From contig JBNLGG010000018.1 in assembly GCA_050305935.1 (NCBI GenBank), positions 1 through 64,000 of the forward strand: a stretch of 64,000 nucleotides of DNA. Direction: 5' to 3'. The DNA comes from CAJXNP01 sp050305935 (lineage in GTDB: Bacteria; Bacteroidota; Bacteroidia; Cytophagales; Cyclobacteriaceae). Below the pieces are notes generated by a model, which saw nothing but the letters and a program-made list of their open reading frames with translations, was not told the origin of the DNA and searched no databases. Below, one piece after another: positions 11,201-19,821 of this stretch. The stretch's first letter is position 1. Every line of letters begins with the position of its first letter. The translations under genes and the position numbers were made by a program.

Positions 11201-11448
11201 AACAATGGACTAACGACAAGGAGAAAAAAGTTACCCTTACGATTGACGCTGATGACGCCACCGAAATGAGAATCGACCATGACCCGGCTTTTTCGACTTC
11301 GAGTTGGAAAAAATATGAAAAAACTGTCCAAAATTTCATTTTGCCAGGTGAGGACGGTGAAAAAGTCATTTTCCTGATGCTAAAAGACGAGGCTGGTAAT
11401 TCTTCAAAAATAGTGAATGCCAAAATTAATCTGAAAAGAACCTTCTAG
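8284..11448 (+). CDS. Large secreted protein of eleven ~93-residue Ig-like repeats
   Basis: This 1,054-residue protein has an N-terminal hydrophobic signal (residues ~8-27) and then eleven repeats of about 93 residues. Each repeat starts with a motif like INNGNKYTND or INKGEKFTND, continues through MQISN.P.F, then WEPF and GDGEKTVY.RLKDEAGN, and closes with ILDTTPP. The pattern resembles bacterial Ig-like extracellular domains. No T9SS sorting domain or other anchor is visible at the C-terminus, which simply ends after the last repeat. The first in-frame Met is used. The DJ-1 gene starts 5 bases after the stop. Function is unknown; a structural or adhesive extracellular role is an inference. 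Confidence 0.85.
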   Translation: MNQLYRRPIIFFFTIFYLINQDALSSAPLIGILINNGNRFTNTTEVVVKIKSLKTAPTLLESMQIGISESLGDASWIPYSENDQPIHLPSGDGEKFVYVRLKDKAGNISSIEQARIILDTTPPSNIEFFINKGEKFTNDRTGRVFIQYKGDDAASWQISNNTNFNNVWEPLANNKTWMLDLRSGDGEKTVYCRFQDQAGNISAVQTKSIILDTQPPQNGMLVINEGEKFIKNTKVKLKVKADGAHMVRLVDRNGGENYEFKPGSDGFMVVDWKFDTLQGKKIVKAYFMDEATNKTTVDVTAETTYDTKGPVIPNLTINNGNKYTNDKSGKVDLQIILRQSEDNLKQTLSNFENFKDGKQENYDQFVRSWSLDAAEDGLKTVYLKLTDEAGNDSKTVSASIVLDRTPPVLESFILNDSKDFITSPRVNIKIVAQDAVGMQISNNPNFSTASKWEPFSETKTDWRIIPGDGEKTVYIRLKDEAGNVSEVASAKVKLDTRPPLGKSMINDGEKFTNDPNGNVNIKIAYDGDDVAGMQISNTSDFTNAKLTPIETEVKNWRLEPGDGMKTVYIRLQDKSGNYSNTFTSNIIVDRLPPANCEIAINNNAEWMTNKSKKVALSLTATEAYKMKISNTPDFSNSEWMPYKTAIGWDLEGPEGSHTVYALFADAAGNEAPVVSASIKSDFSPPFIKAFAINSGAKYTNEAQKRVSLTMDAEGAETMAISNTPINENSTWEPFAPAKEWILSNEDGLKTVFARFKDQAGNISGEYDAKIILDRVAPTECEIAINKNAEWMTNKEGKVTLFLKAAGATEMMVSNSPEFTGANWEPYSAIKDNWEINLKNTQAAVYAKFKDPAENVSDVVNASIKIDIIPPQNPKIEINKGDKYIIGSEKKMTIAISVEGAKFMRISTDKSFRGVDWEPTGGFKEMIILEGDGEKEVFAQFKDQADNLSEIVSDKIILDTTPPKINVFQIDNGEQWTNDKEKKVTLTIDADDATEMRIDHDPAFSTSSWKKYEKTVQNFILPGEDGEKVIFLMLKDEAGNSSKIVNAKINLKRTF
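10093..10664 (+). repeat. Near-identical DNA blocks marking duplication of repeat units 7 and 9
   Basis: The 20-base block at 10093-10112 recurs exactly at 10645-10664, inside the INNNAEWMTNK and INKNAEWMTNK openings of repeats 7 and 9. The residues just before also match (CEIAIN). No other repeat in this gene opens with AEWMTNK. This suggests that a two-repeat block was duplicated, giving the 7-8 and 9-10 pairs. Confidence 0.6.
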
Positions 11449-11453
11449 ACTAC

Positions 11454-12032
11454 ATGAATATTGGAATACTTATTTTCGACGAAGTGGAAGTGTTGGATTT
11501 CTGCGGGCCGCTGGAAACCTTCAGCGTTATAAATGATGTGAGCGATATCCAGACAAATGTATTTACTGTGGCGAAAAAGGCTACCATCGTTCATGCAAGA
11601 AGTAATTTAAAAGTTCAACCAAATTACAGCTTTTCTGACCACCCGACACTCGATATACTCATCATCCCAGGAGGCAATGGCACCAGAAAACTCATGAACG
11701 ACGAAGAGACCCTTAAGTGGATCTACACCCAGCATATTGATACGCAGTATATTATGAGTATTTGCACCGGCGCCTTATTGCTGGCAAAATTAGGGCTATT
11801 GTTAGAAATGAAAGCTACCACACACCACACCTGCTTCCACCTGCTCGAAGAAATCGATCCCACTATAACAATTATCAAAGGCCAGCGGTTTGTCGATGAA
11901 GGTAAAGTGTTAACTTCGGGCGGCATTAGCGCGGGCATTGATCTGTCATTCTACATGATCGAAAAAATCTGGGGCAATGATCTTGCCGAGCAGGTTGCCA
12001 AAGAAATGGAGTACGATATCAATAAATATTAA
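11454..12032 (+). CDS. DJ-1/PfpI family protein, isonitrile-hydratase-like
   Basis: This 192-residue protein covers a single DJ-1/PfpI (class I glutamine amidotransferase-like) domain. It begins MNIGILIFDEVEVLDFCGPLETF. The nucleophile elbow is SICTGA with Cys104, and a short GGNGT loop precedes it. The TTHHTCFHLLEE and VLTSGGISAGIDL segments are typical of the subgroup containing isonitrile hydratase and the N-terminal domain of AraC-type GATase1 regulators. There is no helix-turn-helix extension, so it is an enzyme-like stand-alone domain rather than a regulator. It overlaps murB by one base (TAATG), indicating translational coupling. Substrate is uncertain. Confidence 0.85.
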   Translation: MNIGILIFDEVEVLDFCGPLETFSVINDVSDIQTNVFTVAKKATIVHARSNLKVQPNYSFSDHPTLDILIIPGGNGTRKLMNDEETLKWIYTQHIDTQYIMSICTGALLLAKLGLLLEMKATTHHTCFHLLEEIDPTITIIKGQRFVDEGKVLTSGGISAGIDLSFYMIEKIWGNDLAEQVAKEMEYDINKY

Positions 12033-13051
12033 TGCAATTTTTTGAGAATTACAGCCTCTTTCCTTTTAACACGTTTCACATCAATGTAAAGGCCAGGTTG
12101 TTAGCCCGTTTGCAACATGAAACAGATGTTTCCAGTCTCCTCCAGTCTGCCGAGTTTAAGAATTCCGGAAGAAGGTTGTGGCTCGGTGGCGGCAGCAATG
12201 TCCTGTTTACCGGTGATTTTGATGGGCTGGTGGTTAAGAATGAATTGAAGGGAAGGTCCATCGTCGAAGAAACCGACCAACACGTCATCCTGAAAGTGGG
12301 CAGCGGTGAAGACTGGCATGAAACCGTGCGCTTCGCCATTGAAAATAATTGGTCAGGGATAGAGAATTTATCGCTTATACCAGGTACGATTGGGGCTGCG
12401 CCAATGCAAAACATTGGCGCTTACGGCGTCGAACTCAAAGATGTCTTCCATGAGTTGGAGGCTGTGAATCTTACGACCGGAAAAAACCAGACCTTTAAAA
12501 ATCAAGATTGCGAATTTGGCTATCGAACCTCCATCTTCAAAACTAAGCTAAAGGACAACATGTTTATCGAGTCTGTAAGTCTCAAACTTTCTAAAGTCCC
12601 CCATTTCAATTTATCCTATCGCCCGCTGCATGATTTTTTTAAAGACACGGACATCGCGAACATCACGCTAAAGGATGTCAGCGATGCCGTCATTCAAATC
12701 CGTGAGAGTAAGCTGCCTGACCCAAAAGATATTGGCAACGGAGGTAGCTTTTTTAAAAACCCAACCTTGGGCCAAATGCCTGGAAAGATGTTTCTGGAGA
12801 AATACCCGGAAGCCCCTTACTATCAAAATGAAGACGGCTCTTTCAAAATTCCCGCGGCTTACCTGATCCAGGAGTGTGATTGGAAAGGAAAGCGGGTGGG
12901 CGATGCAGGTGTGCACCACCTTCAACCCCTCGTGTTAGTAAATCACGGAAATGCCTCGGGAACGGATATTTTAAATCTAGCCAAAAGCATCCAAAAGTCC
13001 GTCTTTGAGAAGTTTCACATTAAATTAGAACCAGAAGTCAATATTTTTTAG
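12032..13051 (+). CDS. murB: UDP-N-acetylenolpyruvoylglucosamine reductase (MurB)
   Basis: This cytoplasmic FAD enzyme reduces UDP-GlcNAc-enolpyruvate to UDP-MurNAc with NADPH, the second committed step of peptidoglycan synthesis. The 339-residue length fits type I MurB. Visible signatures are the FAD-binding LGGGSNVLF segment, the SLIPGTIGAAPMQNIGAYG block, GYRTSIFK, the catalytic-serine loop GNGGSFFKNP and the C-terminal PEVNIF. It is translationally coupled to the preceding DJ-1-like gene, although the two have no known shared pathway. Confidence 0.96.
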   Translation: MQFFENYSLFPFNTFHINVKARLLARLQHETDVSSLLQSAEFKNSGRRLWLGGGSNVLFTGDFDGLVVKNELKGRSIVEETDQHVILKVGSGEDWHETVRFAIENNWSGIENLSLIPGTIGAAPMQNIGAYGVELKDVFHELEAVNLTTGKNQTFKNQDCEFGYRTSIFKTKLKDNMFIESVSLKLSKVPHFNLSYRPLHDFFKDTDIANITLKDVSDAVIQIRESKLPDPKDIGNGGSFFKNPTLGQMPGKMFLEKYPEAPYYQNEDGSFKIPAAYLIQECDWKGKRVGDAGVHHLQPLVLVNHGNASGTDILNLAKSIQKSVFEKFHIKLEPEVNIF

Positions 13052-13130
13052 CGAAAATAAAATTGGAACCACAATTTCTGGCACAATTATTTATATTCAT
13101 ATCCTCATATTTTAACCAACTATAAAAATT

Positions 13131-13694
13131 ATGAAATCCATCTACGCTGCATCATTTTTATTTTTATTAGCCCTGTTGATTAACTCCACCTCCTTTGCCC
13201 AGGAAGCACTTAAGCCAAGGCCCAGCCCAATGTACGTGGCCACTGTGAAATACCAGATGGATGAAAGCGACAAGATTACCTACGTAAAGGTCACCTACTG
13301 TCGGCCCGCCAAAAAAGGCCGTACCATTTTTGGCAATGGCGATGATGTTCTAGTACCCTACGGGCAAGTTTGGCGTACAGGGGCAAATGAGGCAACGGAA
13401 ATCACCTTTACAAGAGATGTAAAAGTTGGCGGCAAAAAAATGAAAGCCGGTACCTACACCATATTTTCCATTCCTGAAAAAGATAAGTGGACGATCATTT
13501 TCAATAACGAACTCGGCCAATGGGGCGCTTATTCGTACAACCCCACCAACGATGTGTTAAAAATTGATGCAATGGTAGAACAAATGGAGGAAGTCTATGA
13601 GCCCTTCACCATTGAATTTGAATTGCAGGACAACATCGCCAACATGGTCTTTATATGGGACACTACCAAAGCTTATTTTCCGATTGAGTTTTAA
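13131..13694 (+). CDS. DUF2911 domain-containing secreted protein
   Basis: The 187-residue protein has a signal peptide ending STSFAQ, then a DUF2911 domain across nearly its whole length. Characteristic segments are VKVTYCRPAKKGRTIFG, VPYGQVWRTGANEATEI, KMKAGTYTIFSIP and NELGQWGAYSYN. The family is common in Bacteroidota and lacks an experimentally assigned function; a periplasmic location is predicted. It stands alone, 79 bases after murB, with a long non-coding stretch downstream. Confidence 0.9.
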   Translation: MKSIYAASFLFLLALLINSTSFAQEALKPRPSPMYVATVKYQMDESDKITYVKVTYCRPAKKGRTIFGNGDDVLVPYGQVWRTGANEATEITFTRDVKVGGKKMKAGTYTIFSIPEKDKWTIIFNNELGQWGAYSYNPTNDVLKIDAMVEQMEEVYEPFTIEFELQDNIANMVFIWDTTKAYFPIEF

Positions 13695-14024
13695 TGCGTT
13701 AGGCTGATTTCTTATTGATAAGTGTGGTTTTTATTAGTTGAAGGGAACTATTTTAAAAAATATTAATTTTTATACTCGATTTAGTTGCCATCCTGTTTAC
13801 TCAATCCACACAGATTTATTATTAAAGTTGGGTATTATTTTACCCTACCTTGCGAGAATATTCAGCATTTGTCATTTGAACACCCCTCCAGAAACACCCT
13901 AAAATCGCTCACACGGTTTTATATATAACTCTGTATCAATAACTTACATTTTATTTTGTCGTATTTTTTTAATATAATCACAAAATTAAATGTAAAAGTT
14001 GTTTCACTTAAACAATAATATTTT
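13695..14024. other. Non-coding AT-rich spacer
   Basis: No open frame with protein-like composition was found in these 330 bases. A short imperfect hairpin (GGGTA...TACCC) lies near 13830. The 3' part is strongly AT-rich and presumably carries the promoter of the small downstream gene, but no exact Bacteroidota -7 (TAnnTTTG) element was recognised. Confidence 0.5.
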
Positions 14025-14240
14025 ATGGTACGAGATCTTAATCTAAGCAAAAGAGAAGCTTTAAAATCAGAATTGAAAAATATCTATCCTGAATTGACCA
14101 ATGATGACCTGAATGCCATCGATAACTCATTCGAGCAATTAGTCAATTCGATTGTTGTTAAAACTCAAAAAAATAAAGTGGAGGTTGAAAAGCTGTTGGT
14201 TGACAGACTGGATTTTATCAACTCAAAACACCTCATCTAG
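14025..14240 (+). CDS. Small CsbD-like hypothetical protein (71 aa)
   Basis: This 71-residue acidic/basic helical protein contains YPELTNDDLNAID, then EQLVNSIVVKT and VEVEKLLVDRL. That arrangement resembles the CsbD stress-protein pattern (LTDDDL, then a QLVG-IQ segment, then a helix), but the match is partial and the usual glycines are missing. It begins at an ATG following a long AT-rich leader and ends just before two intrinsic terminators, so it is a monocistronic unit. A stress or stationary-phase role is a guess based only on this resemblance. Confidence 0.6.
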   Translation: MVRDLNLSKREALKSELKNIYPELTNDDLNAIDNSFEQLVNSIVVKTQKNKVEVEKLLVDRLDFINSKHLI

Positions 14241-14247
14241 CATCGCC

Positions 14248-14280
14248 AAACTAATTATCGATTTGCATAATTAGTTTTTC
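14248..14280 (+). terminator. Intrinsic terminator 1 after the 71-aa gene
   Basis: There is a perfect 11-bp stem (AAACTAATTAT at 14248-14258 with ATAATTAGTTT at 14267-14277), an 8-base loop and then a T-run. It starts 8 bases after the stop codon of the small gene. Confidence 0.8.
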
Positions 14281-14291
14281 TATACTTGAAA

Positions 14292-14327
14292 AAAGGCATC
14301 AATTTTATTGATGCCTTTATTATTTTT
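14292..14327 (+). terminator. Intrinsic terminator 2, in tandem with the first
   Basis: There is a perfect 12-bp stem (AAAGGCATCAAT at 14292-14303 with ATTGATGCCTTT at 14307-14318), a 3-base loop and a T-rich tail. It lies directly behind terminator 1 and inside the N-terminal extension that an upstream start of the ABC-F gene would create. That argues for the later start of that gene. Confidence 0.85.
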
Positions 14328-14348
14328 GCCTCTCCAAATAAAATTCAG

Positions 14349-16247
14349 ATGCTTTCTATTTCCAATCTATCCTACTACATCGGGGATCGACCCATTTATG
14401 ATGAGGCTTCTCTTCACATTAAGCCAAAAGATAAAATAGGTCTGATCGGGCTTAACGGAACCGGTAAGACCACCTTGTTGAGGATCATTAATAATGAATA
14501 CAACATTGACGGTGGCACAGTGAGTAAGAGTAATGACTGCACCATTGGCTACCTGAACCAAGACCTCCTTTCCTTTCAAAGCGATGAAAGTATCCTGGCG
14601 GTTGCTATGCAGGCGTTTAAGGAAGCGCAGGCATTGGAGATAAAAATAGAAAAGCTGATCAAGAAACTGGAAACCGAATACAGTGAGGACCTGGTACATC
14701 AACTGACCAAAACCCAGGAGAAATACGAGACCATTGGCGGATATAGCCTCCAATCAAAAGCCGAAGAAATCCTAGAGGGAATCGGATTTACCACAGACGA
14801 CCTCCATCGGCCACTGAGGGAGTTTTCCGGAGGCTGGCGAATGCGGGTGATGCTCGCCAAATTACTATTAGAAAACCCTTCGCTGTTGATGCTCGATGAG
14901 CCTACTAACCACCTTGACCTTCCTTCCATCCAATGGATTGAAAGTTACCTTAAGACCTATGAGGGTGCGGTCATTGTGGTGTCCCACGACCGGCAATTTC
15001 TGGACAACACAATCAATAAAATTGTGGAAGTGTCAGGATTCAAACTCAATGTGTATGAAGGAAATTACAGTTTTTACCTGGAAGAAAAGGCGCTCCGGTC
15101 GGAGATCCAAAAAAACGCCTATGAAAACCAACAGCAAAAAATCAGGCAAACCGAGCGGTTTATAGAGCGTTTCCGTGCAAAAGCTACCAAAGCCCGGCAG
15201 GTACAGTCGAGAGTGAAATCGCTGGAGCGAATGGATTTCATCGAAGATGTGATTGACAGCGCTGCAAAAGTTCATTTCAAATTTAATTTCACACAAAAAT
15301 CGGGACGTCATGTCTTTCGCCTGGAAGATGCATCCAAATCATACGGGCCAATTGAAATACTAAAAAATACGAACGCACACATCGAACGAGGAGACAAAAT
15401 AGCTCTGATCGGTGCAAATGGTAAGGGTAAATCTACGCTGCTGCGGATCATTGCGGGTACGGAACCTCACGAAGGAAAGCGGCATCTGGGTCACAACGTG
15501 AACTTCTCCTTCTATGCCCAGCACCAGATTGAATCATTGAATATTGAGAATGAGATACTTGATGAACTAAAGCAGCATGGCACTGATAAATCAGAGCAGG
15601 AGTTGAGAACGGTTCTTGGATGCTTTCTGTTCCAGAGCGATGAAGTGTTTAAAAAAATCAAAGTGCTTTCAGGCGGGGAAAAGTCGAGGGTGGCACTGGC
15701 AAAAACATTGATCTCCAATTCCAATTTCCTCCTGCTTGACGAGCCGACTAACCACCTGGATATGCAATCGGTCAACATCCTCATCCAGGCGCTTCAGCAA
15801 TACGAAGGCACATTCATCCTTGTGTCACACGACCGTTATTTTATTTCTCAAATCGCTACCAAAATCTGGTACCTCCAGGATCATCAGATCAAAGAATATC
15901 CTGGTACTTACCAGGAATATGAGTATTGGAAATCAAAAAATTTAGCCGACGATAAAGCAGACGCCTCTCCAAAACGGGAAGTGGTAAAAAAGGAAAAGCC
16001 AGAAAAAGCTCCTCAGGAAAACGCAGAATCAAAAAGGCTGGAAAAGGAAATTGCCGTTCTCGAAAAGGAAATCGAGCAACTGGAAGCGAAGGTTGATGAG
16101 CATGAGGTCCGACTGGCGCTCCCTTCCGTGTATGGCAATCCGGACGAGCTCGCCAGGGAAACTGAGAACTACGAGCGTGTAAAGAAAGAATTGGAAGCTA
16201 AAACAGAAAAGTGGGAGACGCTTGTCTCAAAATTGGATGAAGCATAA
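14349..16247 (+). CDS. ABC-F family ATPase (translation/ribosome-associated type)
   Basis: This soluble protein has two ATP-binding cassettes and no membrane segments. The first has Walker A GLNGTGKTT, signature FSGGW and Walker B LLMLDEPTNHLD. The second has Walker A GANGKGKST, signature LSGGE and Walker B LLLDEPTNHLD. The inter-cassette linker is basic (RFIERFRAKATKARQVQSR). After the second cassette come a charged linker and a coiled coil over the last ~90 residues, as in Uup-type members. The ATG at 14349 (MLSISNLSYYIG) is chosen: the upstream in-frame ATG at 14286 would add 21 atypical residues encoded across a terminator hairpin. ABC-F proteins act on ribosomes; the exact subgroup is not resolved here. 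Confidence 0.93.
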   Translation: MLSISNLSYYIGDRPIYDEASLHIKPKDKIGLIGLNGTGKTTLLRIINNEYNIDGGTVSKSNDCTIGYLNQDLLSFQSDESILAVAMQAFKEAQALEIKIEKLIKKLETEYSEDLVHQLTKTQEKYETIGGYSLQSKAEEILEGIGFTTDDLHRPLREFSGGWRMRVMLAKLLLENPSLLMLDEPTNHLDLPSIQWIESYLKTYEGAVIVVSHDRQFLDNTINKIVEVSGFKLNVYEGNYSFYLEEKALRSEIQKNAYENQQQKIRQTERFIERFRAKATKARQVQSRVKSLERMDFIEDVIDSAAKVHFKFNFTQKSGRHVFRLEDASKSYGPIEILKNTNAHIERGDKIALIGANGKGKSTLLRIIAGTEPHEGKRHLGHNVNFSFYAQHQIESLNIENEILDELKQHGTDKSEQELRTVLGCFLFQSDEVFKKIKVLSGGEKSRVALAKTLISNSNFLLLDEPTNHLDMQSVNILIQALQQYEGTFILVSHDRYFISQIATKIWYLQDHQIKEYPGTYQEYEYWKSKNLADDKADASPKREVVKKEKPEKAPQENAESKRLEKEIAVLEKEIEQLEAKVDEHEVRLALPSVYGNPDELARETENYERVKKELEAKTEKWETLVSKLDEA

Positions 16248-16280
16248 GGAGCACGCACCCTTACGCTTCATCGATATTTA

Positions 16281-19200
16281 TTATTCTCCTAATCCAAACT
16301 CATACCAGTCCACAAACAATGAGCTTCCGAATCGCTGGTCAGATTTAAACACCACGACCAGGTCGACCACTTTATTCGATTGGTTTTCTATGGTTAAATC
16401 CAAAGTTTCATAGGTATCGCCCGTTCCTGGCTCCATCAGCCCTGAAGCAACCAATTTACCTTCTGCACTTCCCTCCCTGAATTCAATGGACACCGGCACC
16501 TCCGTCTCATAATTCACACCAACCGACGTAATACCGGTAAGATCGATATTCCTATAGGTCAGAAACGATCCATCTACCAGTCTCGACATGCCCGAACCTT
16601 CTTTATTGACCAAATCAACTGGCCGTCCGCCGGAAAGGTCATCAAAGCTTTCTGCCTGGATTCGAAGGGGTTTAAGCAGAAGACTTTTTGTTGATTGCAG
16701 TGGCTCAATACCATTTCCTCCTTTGTCCTTGTAGGTCGCTTTAAACTGATATTGACCCGATGATGCCACTGTATGCTTGTCAAACACATACTTTCCATCC
16801 AGAGACTGTGAAGGCTTTGCTGCATTTAATGACAAAATATATTTTACCATGGCCTCCGCTTCTTCATTGGTGACCGACGGATTTGCCGCCATCATCCGCT
16901 CACCCCAATTGCCACTGCCACCGTTGATCACTTTGCTTGCCAGCATGGAAATGTTAGCAGATGTAGGCTTATATCGTTTTGCCACATCCATATACTTTGG
17001 CCCATTTGATTCTACATTTATCTGGTGACAGGCAAAACAATTTTTGTCCTGGATCAACTGCGAACCATCCAATAAATCCGTCTTGCTTTTATGTCCGGCT
17101 TCTTCTACCGTTTTATCAAAACCACCGATATAATCAATTGTAAAGGCAATGGAGGAGGGCGAAATAGCTCCCGGAAATTCACCATCTTCTTTATCCTTCA
17201 CCACTACCTGGTAATTGATTTCCCTTCCGTCCCAAAAGAAAGTTTTGTTGCCATTGAATTTAATATCCACTTCGGGATAATCATTACCAACCAAAATTTC
17301 TATCTCATCTTCCGAATAGTCATCGTGCTGATCGTACACCAATAATTTCACATGATAGGTACCCGGATTCTCAAACGATAGATCAAATTCCATTTCATCT
17401 GATTGAATTTCATCGTCCAGCACCCACTCAAATCGAAGTTTATCTTTCGCATCGTAGTCAAACGAAGAAGCTCCTGAAAAATGAACATTCAAAGGCGCCG
17501 ATCCAACAGTGTGATCAGCCATTGCTACTGCCGTAGGAATCTTGTTTCCATCTGAGTACAATATCCTGGAAAGCGTGGCATCCTGGTTTACCGAAAACCA
17601 GTTGCTTCCATACTCCAGAATATAAAGTACACCATCCGGTCCGATGGTCATGTCCATGATATTCGAAAAATCAAATGACTCAAGAAAAGGCTCATAGTAT
17701 AATAGATTATTATCCTCGTCAAACGTGGCCGCCATGATCCAATCCCTTATCCAATCGTAAAAAAAGAATTTCCCGTCATAATAGTTTGATAGCTTATACC
17801 TTGTATTTGGATACATATCATAATGATACACTGGTCCGGCCATCGCATTACGTCCACCGGTTCCAACATCCTCAAACACATTTGATTCACCATAAGGATA
17901 ATAGATCATCGCCGGCTGTGCAGGAGGTAGTTGTTGCGCACCGTTATTGTGGGGTGAATTGTTGATCGGGTTTGCCGGATCGTAAAGAGAGCCGATTTCT
18001 CCAGTAAAATAGTCCAAATCAGCATAAGGCTTATTGTCAGCTATGAACATCGGCCACCCAAAGAATCCCGGCTTTTTCACCTGGTTCACTTCGTCATGGC
18101 CTTTTGGACCCATTTCCGAATCTTCATTGGCATCCGGGCCAACATCCCCAAAATATAAAATTCCTGTTTTCTGATCGATAGAAATCCTGTATGGGTTTCT
18201 GCATCCCATCACATAAATTTCCGGTCGTCCTTTTGATCCGTCTTTTGGGAATAGATTTCCCTCAGGGATAGAATACGTACCGTCATCTTCTGGTTTTATG
18301 CGAAGTACCTTACCCCGAAGATCGTTGGTATTGGCAGAACTCCTCCTGGCATCCCAATATTGGCGGTCAGGAAGATCATTCATCGGGCCATATCCATTGG
18401 AATTATATTTCAATTCCCGAATGTTAAATGGGTTCGTATCATCCCCGGTTGATAAATACAAAGATCCATCCAGGCCAAACTCCACACTGCCACCGGTGTG
18501 GCAGCATGTAGCCCGTTGAACAGGAACCTTCAATAATACCTTTTCAGTTTCCATCAACAGGCTGTCAGCAATGAATACAAATCGGGATAGCACGTTGACC
18601 CACTCATCACCGGCAGGTGAGTAGTACAAGTAGATCCAGTGATTCTTTTCATAATGGGGATCCTTTGCCAGTCCAATCAACCCGTCCTCAAAAGAAGAAT
18701 TAACATTGATTTTCGCTATGGTTCGGTAGGTTTTGGTGTTTTGATCGTAAAGAATCAACTCCCCTTTCCGCTGGCCAAACAATATTTTTCCGTTTTTAAA
18801 CACCTCTAGTTCGGTAGGTTCATCCAGGCGCTGGATAAGCACATCTTTTACGAAGTTGGTTTCCTCAGGTGGTAGTTGTGTATGCGATTGATGGTAATCA
18901 AGGGTATTGTTGCCAATGGCATAGTTTATTCCCCCAAGGAGGTGCTGCAGGAATTCCGGCTCGGAATAGCTGGCATTGGTATGACCGGGGGCAGTATAAA
19001 ATGCCCGCCCACCGTCGAATTCGTGGTACCACGCTATCGGGTGGAAGTCTCCATTTTCACCTCCCTTGTAGCTGGTTTCATCGAGTGTTGCCAGGACATG
19101 TACATTTTTATTGAAATTTTTAAAGTTGTACCATTCATCAAAGCGATCCCATTTTTCTGGAAGGTGTTCGGTAGAAATATGGGAACGATCTATTACGTCA

Positions 19201-19655
19201 ACGGTGGCATTTTGCTGCTCGGGGTGGCTTTGAAAGCTGGCGCCTACTAATTTCACATACCAGGGCCATTGATATTCCGTATCAGTGGCAGAATGAACCC
19301 CGACAAAACCGCCCCCTGCCTGGATATACCGTTCAAAATGTGCCTGCTGGCGGAAGTTCAATACATTTTGTGTGGTCATTAAAAAAATCACTGTGCTGTA
19401 GTTTTTCAGGCTATCTGTCGTGAAATAATCGGCACTTTCGGTTGTATCTGCCTTTATCCCATTTTCCAGGCAAAGCTTAACCAAAGCCTCCCTGGCTACG
19501 GGAATCGACTCATGCCGATACCCTTCCGTTTTGCTAAAAATCAATACCCTTTTTCCTGGCAGCTTCTTCCCACAGGAGCTAAAAAGTATTGACAACACCA
19601 ACAACACCCACAGGCACTTAAAGGCCATCCCTTTTTGTACGTTATTCATTCGCAT
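16281..19655 (-). CDS. Multidomain lipoprotein: ThuA, PQQ-type sugar dehydrogenase, PKD, cytochrome c, CBM6
   Basis: This 1,124-residue lipoprotein has signal and lipobox FSSC near residue 28. Residues ~35-255 form a ThuA-like (trehalose-utilisation) domain (VLIFSKTEGYRHESI, GGGFVGVHSATDTEY, WYHEFDGGRAFYTAPGH). Residues ~265-695 form a glucose/sorbosone (PQQ-type) dehydrogenase propeller (GLIGLAKDPHY, GGSVEFGLDGSLYLSTGDD, GRPEIYVMGCRNPYRISID). Residues ~705-800 are a PKD domain. A class I cytochrome c follows with heme motif C873-FA-C876-H877. The C-terminus (~1000-1124) resembles a family 6 carbohydrate-binding module. It probably oxidises sugars at the cell surface or in the periplasm and passes electrons through its own heme. 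It is the last gene of a same-strand group with an isomerase and a Gfo/Idh/MocA dehydrogenase. The substrate is unknown. Confidence 0.9.
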   Translation of the reverse strand: MRMNNVQKGMAFKCLWVLLVLSILFSSCGKKLPGKRVLIFSKTEGYRHESIPVAREALVKLCLENGIKADTTESADYFTTDSLKNYSTVIFLMTTQNVLNFRQQAHFERYIQAGGGFVGVHSATDTEYQWPWYVKLVGASFQSHPEQQNATVDVIDRSHISTEHLPEKWDRFDEWYNFKNFNKNVHVLATLDETSYKGGENGDFHPIAWYHEFDGGRAFYTAPGHTNASYSEPEFLQHLLGGINYAIGNNTLDYHQSHTQLPPEETNFVKDVLIQRLDEPTELEVFKNGKILFGQRKGELILYDQNTKTYRTIAKINVNSSFEDGLIGLAKDPHYEKNHWIYLYYSPAGDEWVNVLSRFVFIADSLLMETEKVLLKVPVQRATCCHTGGSVEFGLDGSLYLSTGDDTNPFNIRELKYNSNGYGPMNDLPDRQYWDARRSSANTNDLRGKVLRIKPEDDGTYSIPEGNLFPKDGSKGRPEIYVMGCRNPYRISIDQKTGILYFGDVGPDANEDSEMGPKGHDEVNQVKKPGFFGWPMFIADNKPYADLDYFTGEIGSLYDPANPINNSPHNNGAQQLPPAQPAMIYYPYGESNVFEDVGTGGRNAMAGPVYHYDMYPNTRYKLSNYYDGKFFFYDWIRDWIMAATFDEDNNLLYYEPFLESFDFSNIMDMTIGPDGVLYILEYGSNWFSVNQDATLSRILYSDGNKIPTAVAMADHTVGSAPLNVHFSGASSFDYDAKDKLRFEWVLDDEIQSDEMEFDLSFENPGTYHVKLLVYDQHDDYSEDEIEILVGNDYPEVDIKFNGNKTFFWDGREINYQVVVKDKEDGEFPGAISPSSIAFTIDYIGGFDKTVEEAGHKSKTDLLDGSQLIQDKNCFACHQINVESNGPKYMDVAKRYKPTSANISMLASKVINGGSGNWGERMMAANPSVTNEEAEAMVKYILSLNAAKPSQSLDGKYVFDKHTVASSGQYQFKATYKDKGGNGIEPLQSTKSLLLKPLRIQAESFDDLSGGRPVDLVNKEGSGMSRLVDGSFLTYRNIDLTGITSVGVNYETEVPVSIEFREGSAEGKLVASGLMEPGTGDTYETLDLTIENQSNKVVDLVVVFKSDQRFGSSLFVDWYEFGLGE

Positions 19656-19821
19656 TGTAAAATTTTAACTCAATTAATAAAACACCAGCCGCTTCCGCTG
19701 CTGAAATTATGTGTCCGGCTGATTAGGATGATAAAAAAGTAGTGGTCGGGGCATATTGGCTGGCAGGTTTTAAAAAAACAGGCAAAGTAATTCTACCGGC
19801 CCGGTTTAAATGTCTGGGGGA

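Noticed and set aside
10762..11423. Long minus-strand frames (189 and 202 codons) opposite the repeat protein
   Set aside because: They lie antisense to a well-supported repeat gene, owe their length to its repeated composition and have no recognisable domain.
8284..11448. Reading the eleven-repeat protein as a T9SS cargo
   Set aside because: No type A or type B sorting domain is present at the C-terminus, unlike the protein encoded at the start of the window.
14286..14348. N-terminal extension of the ABC-F protein
   Set aside because: The 21 extra codons overlap a perfect terminator hairpin, and the family start (MLSISNLSYYIG) is at 14349.
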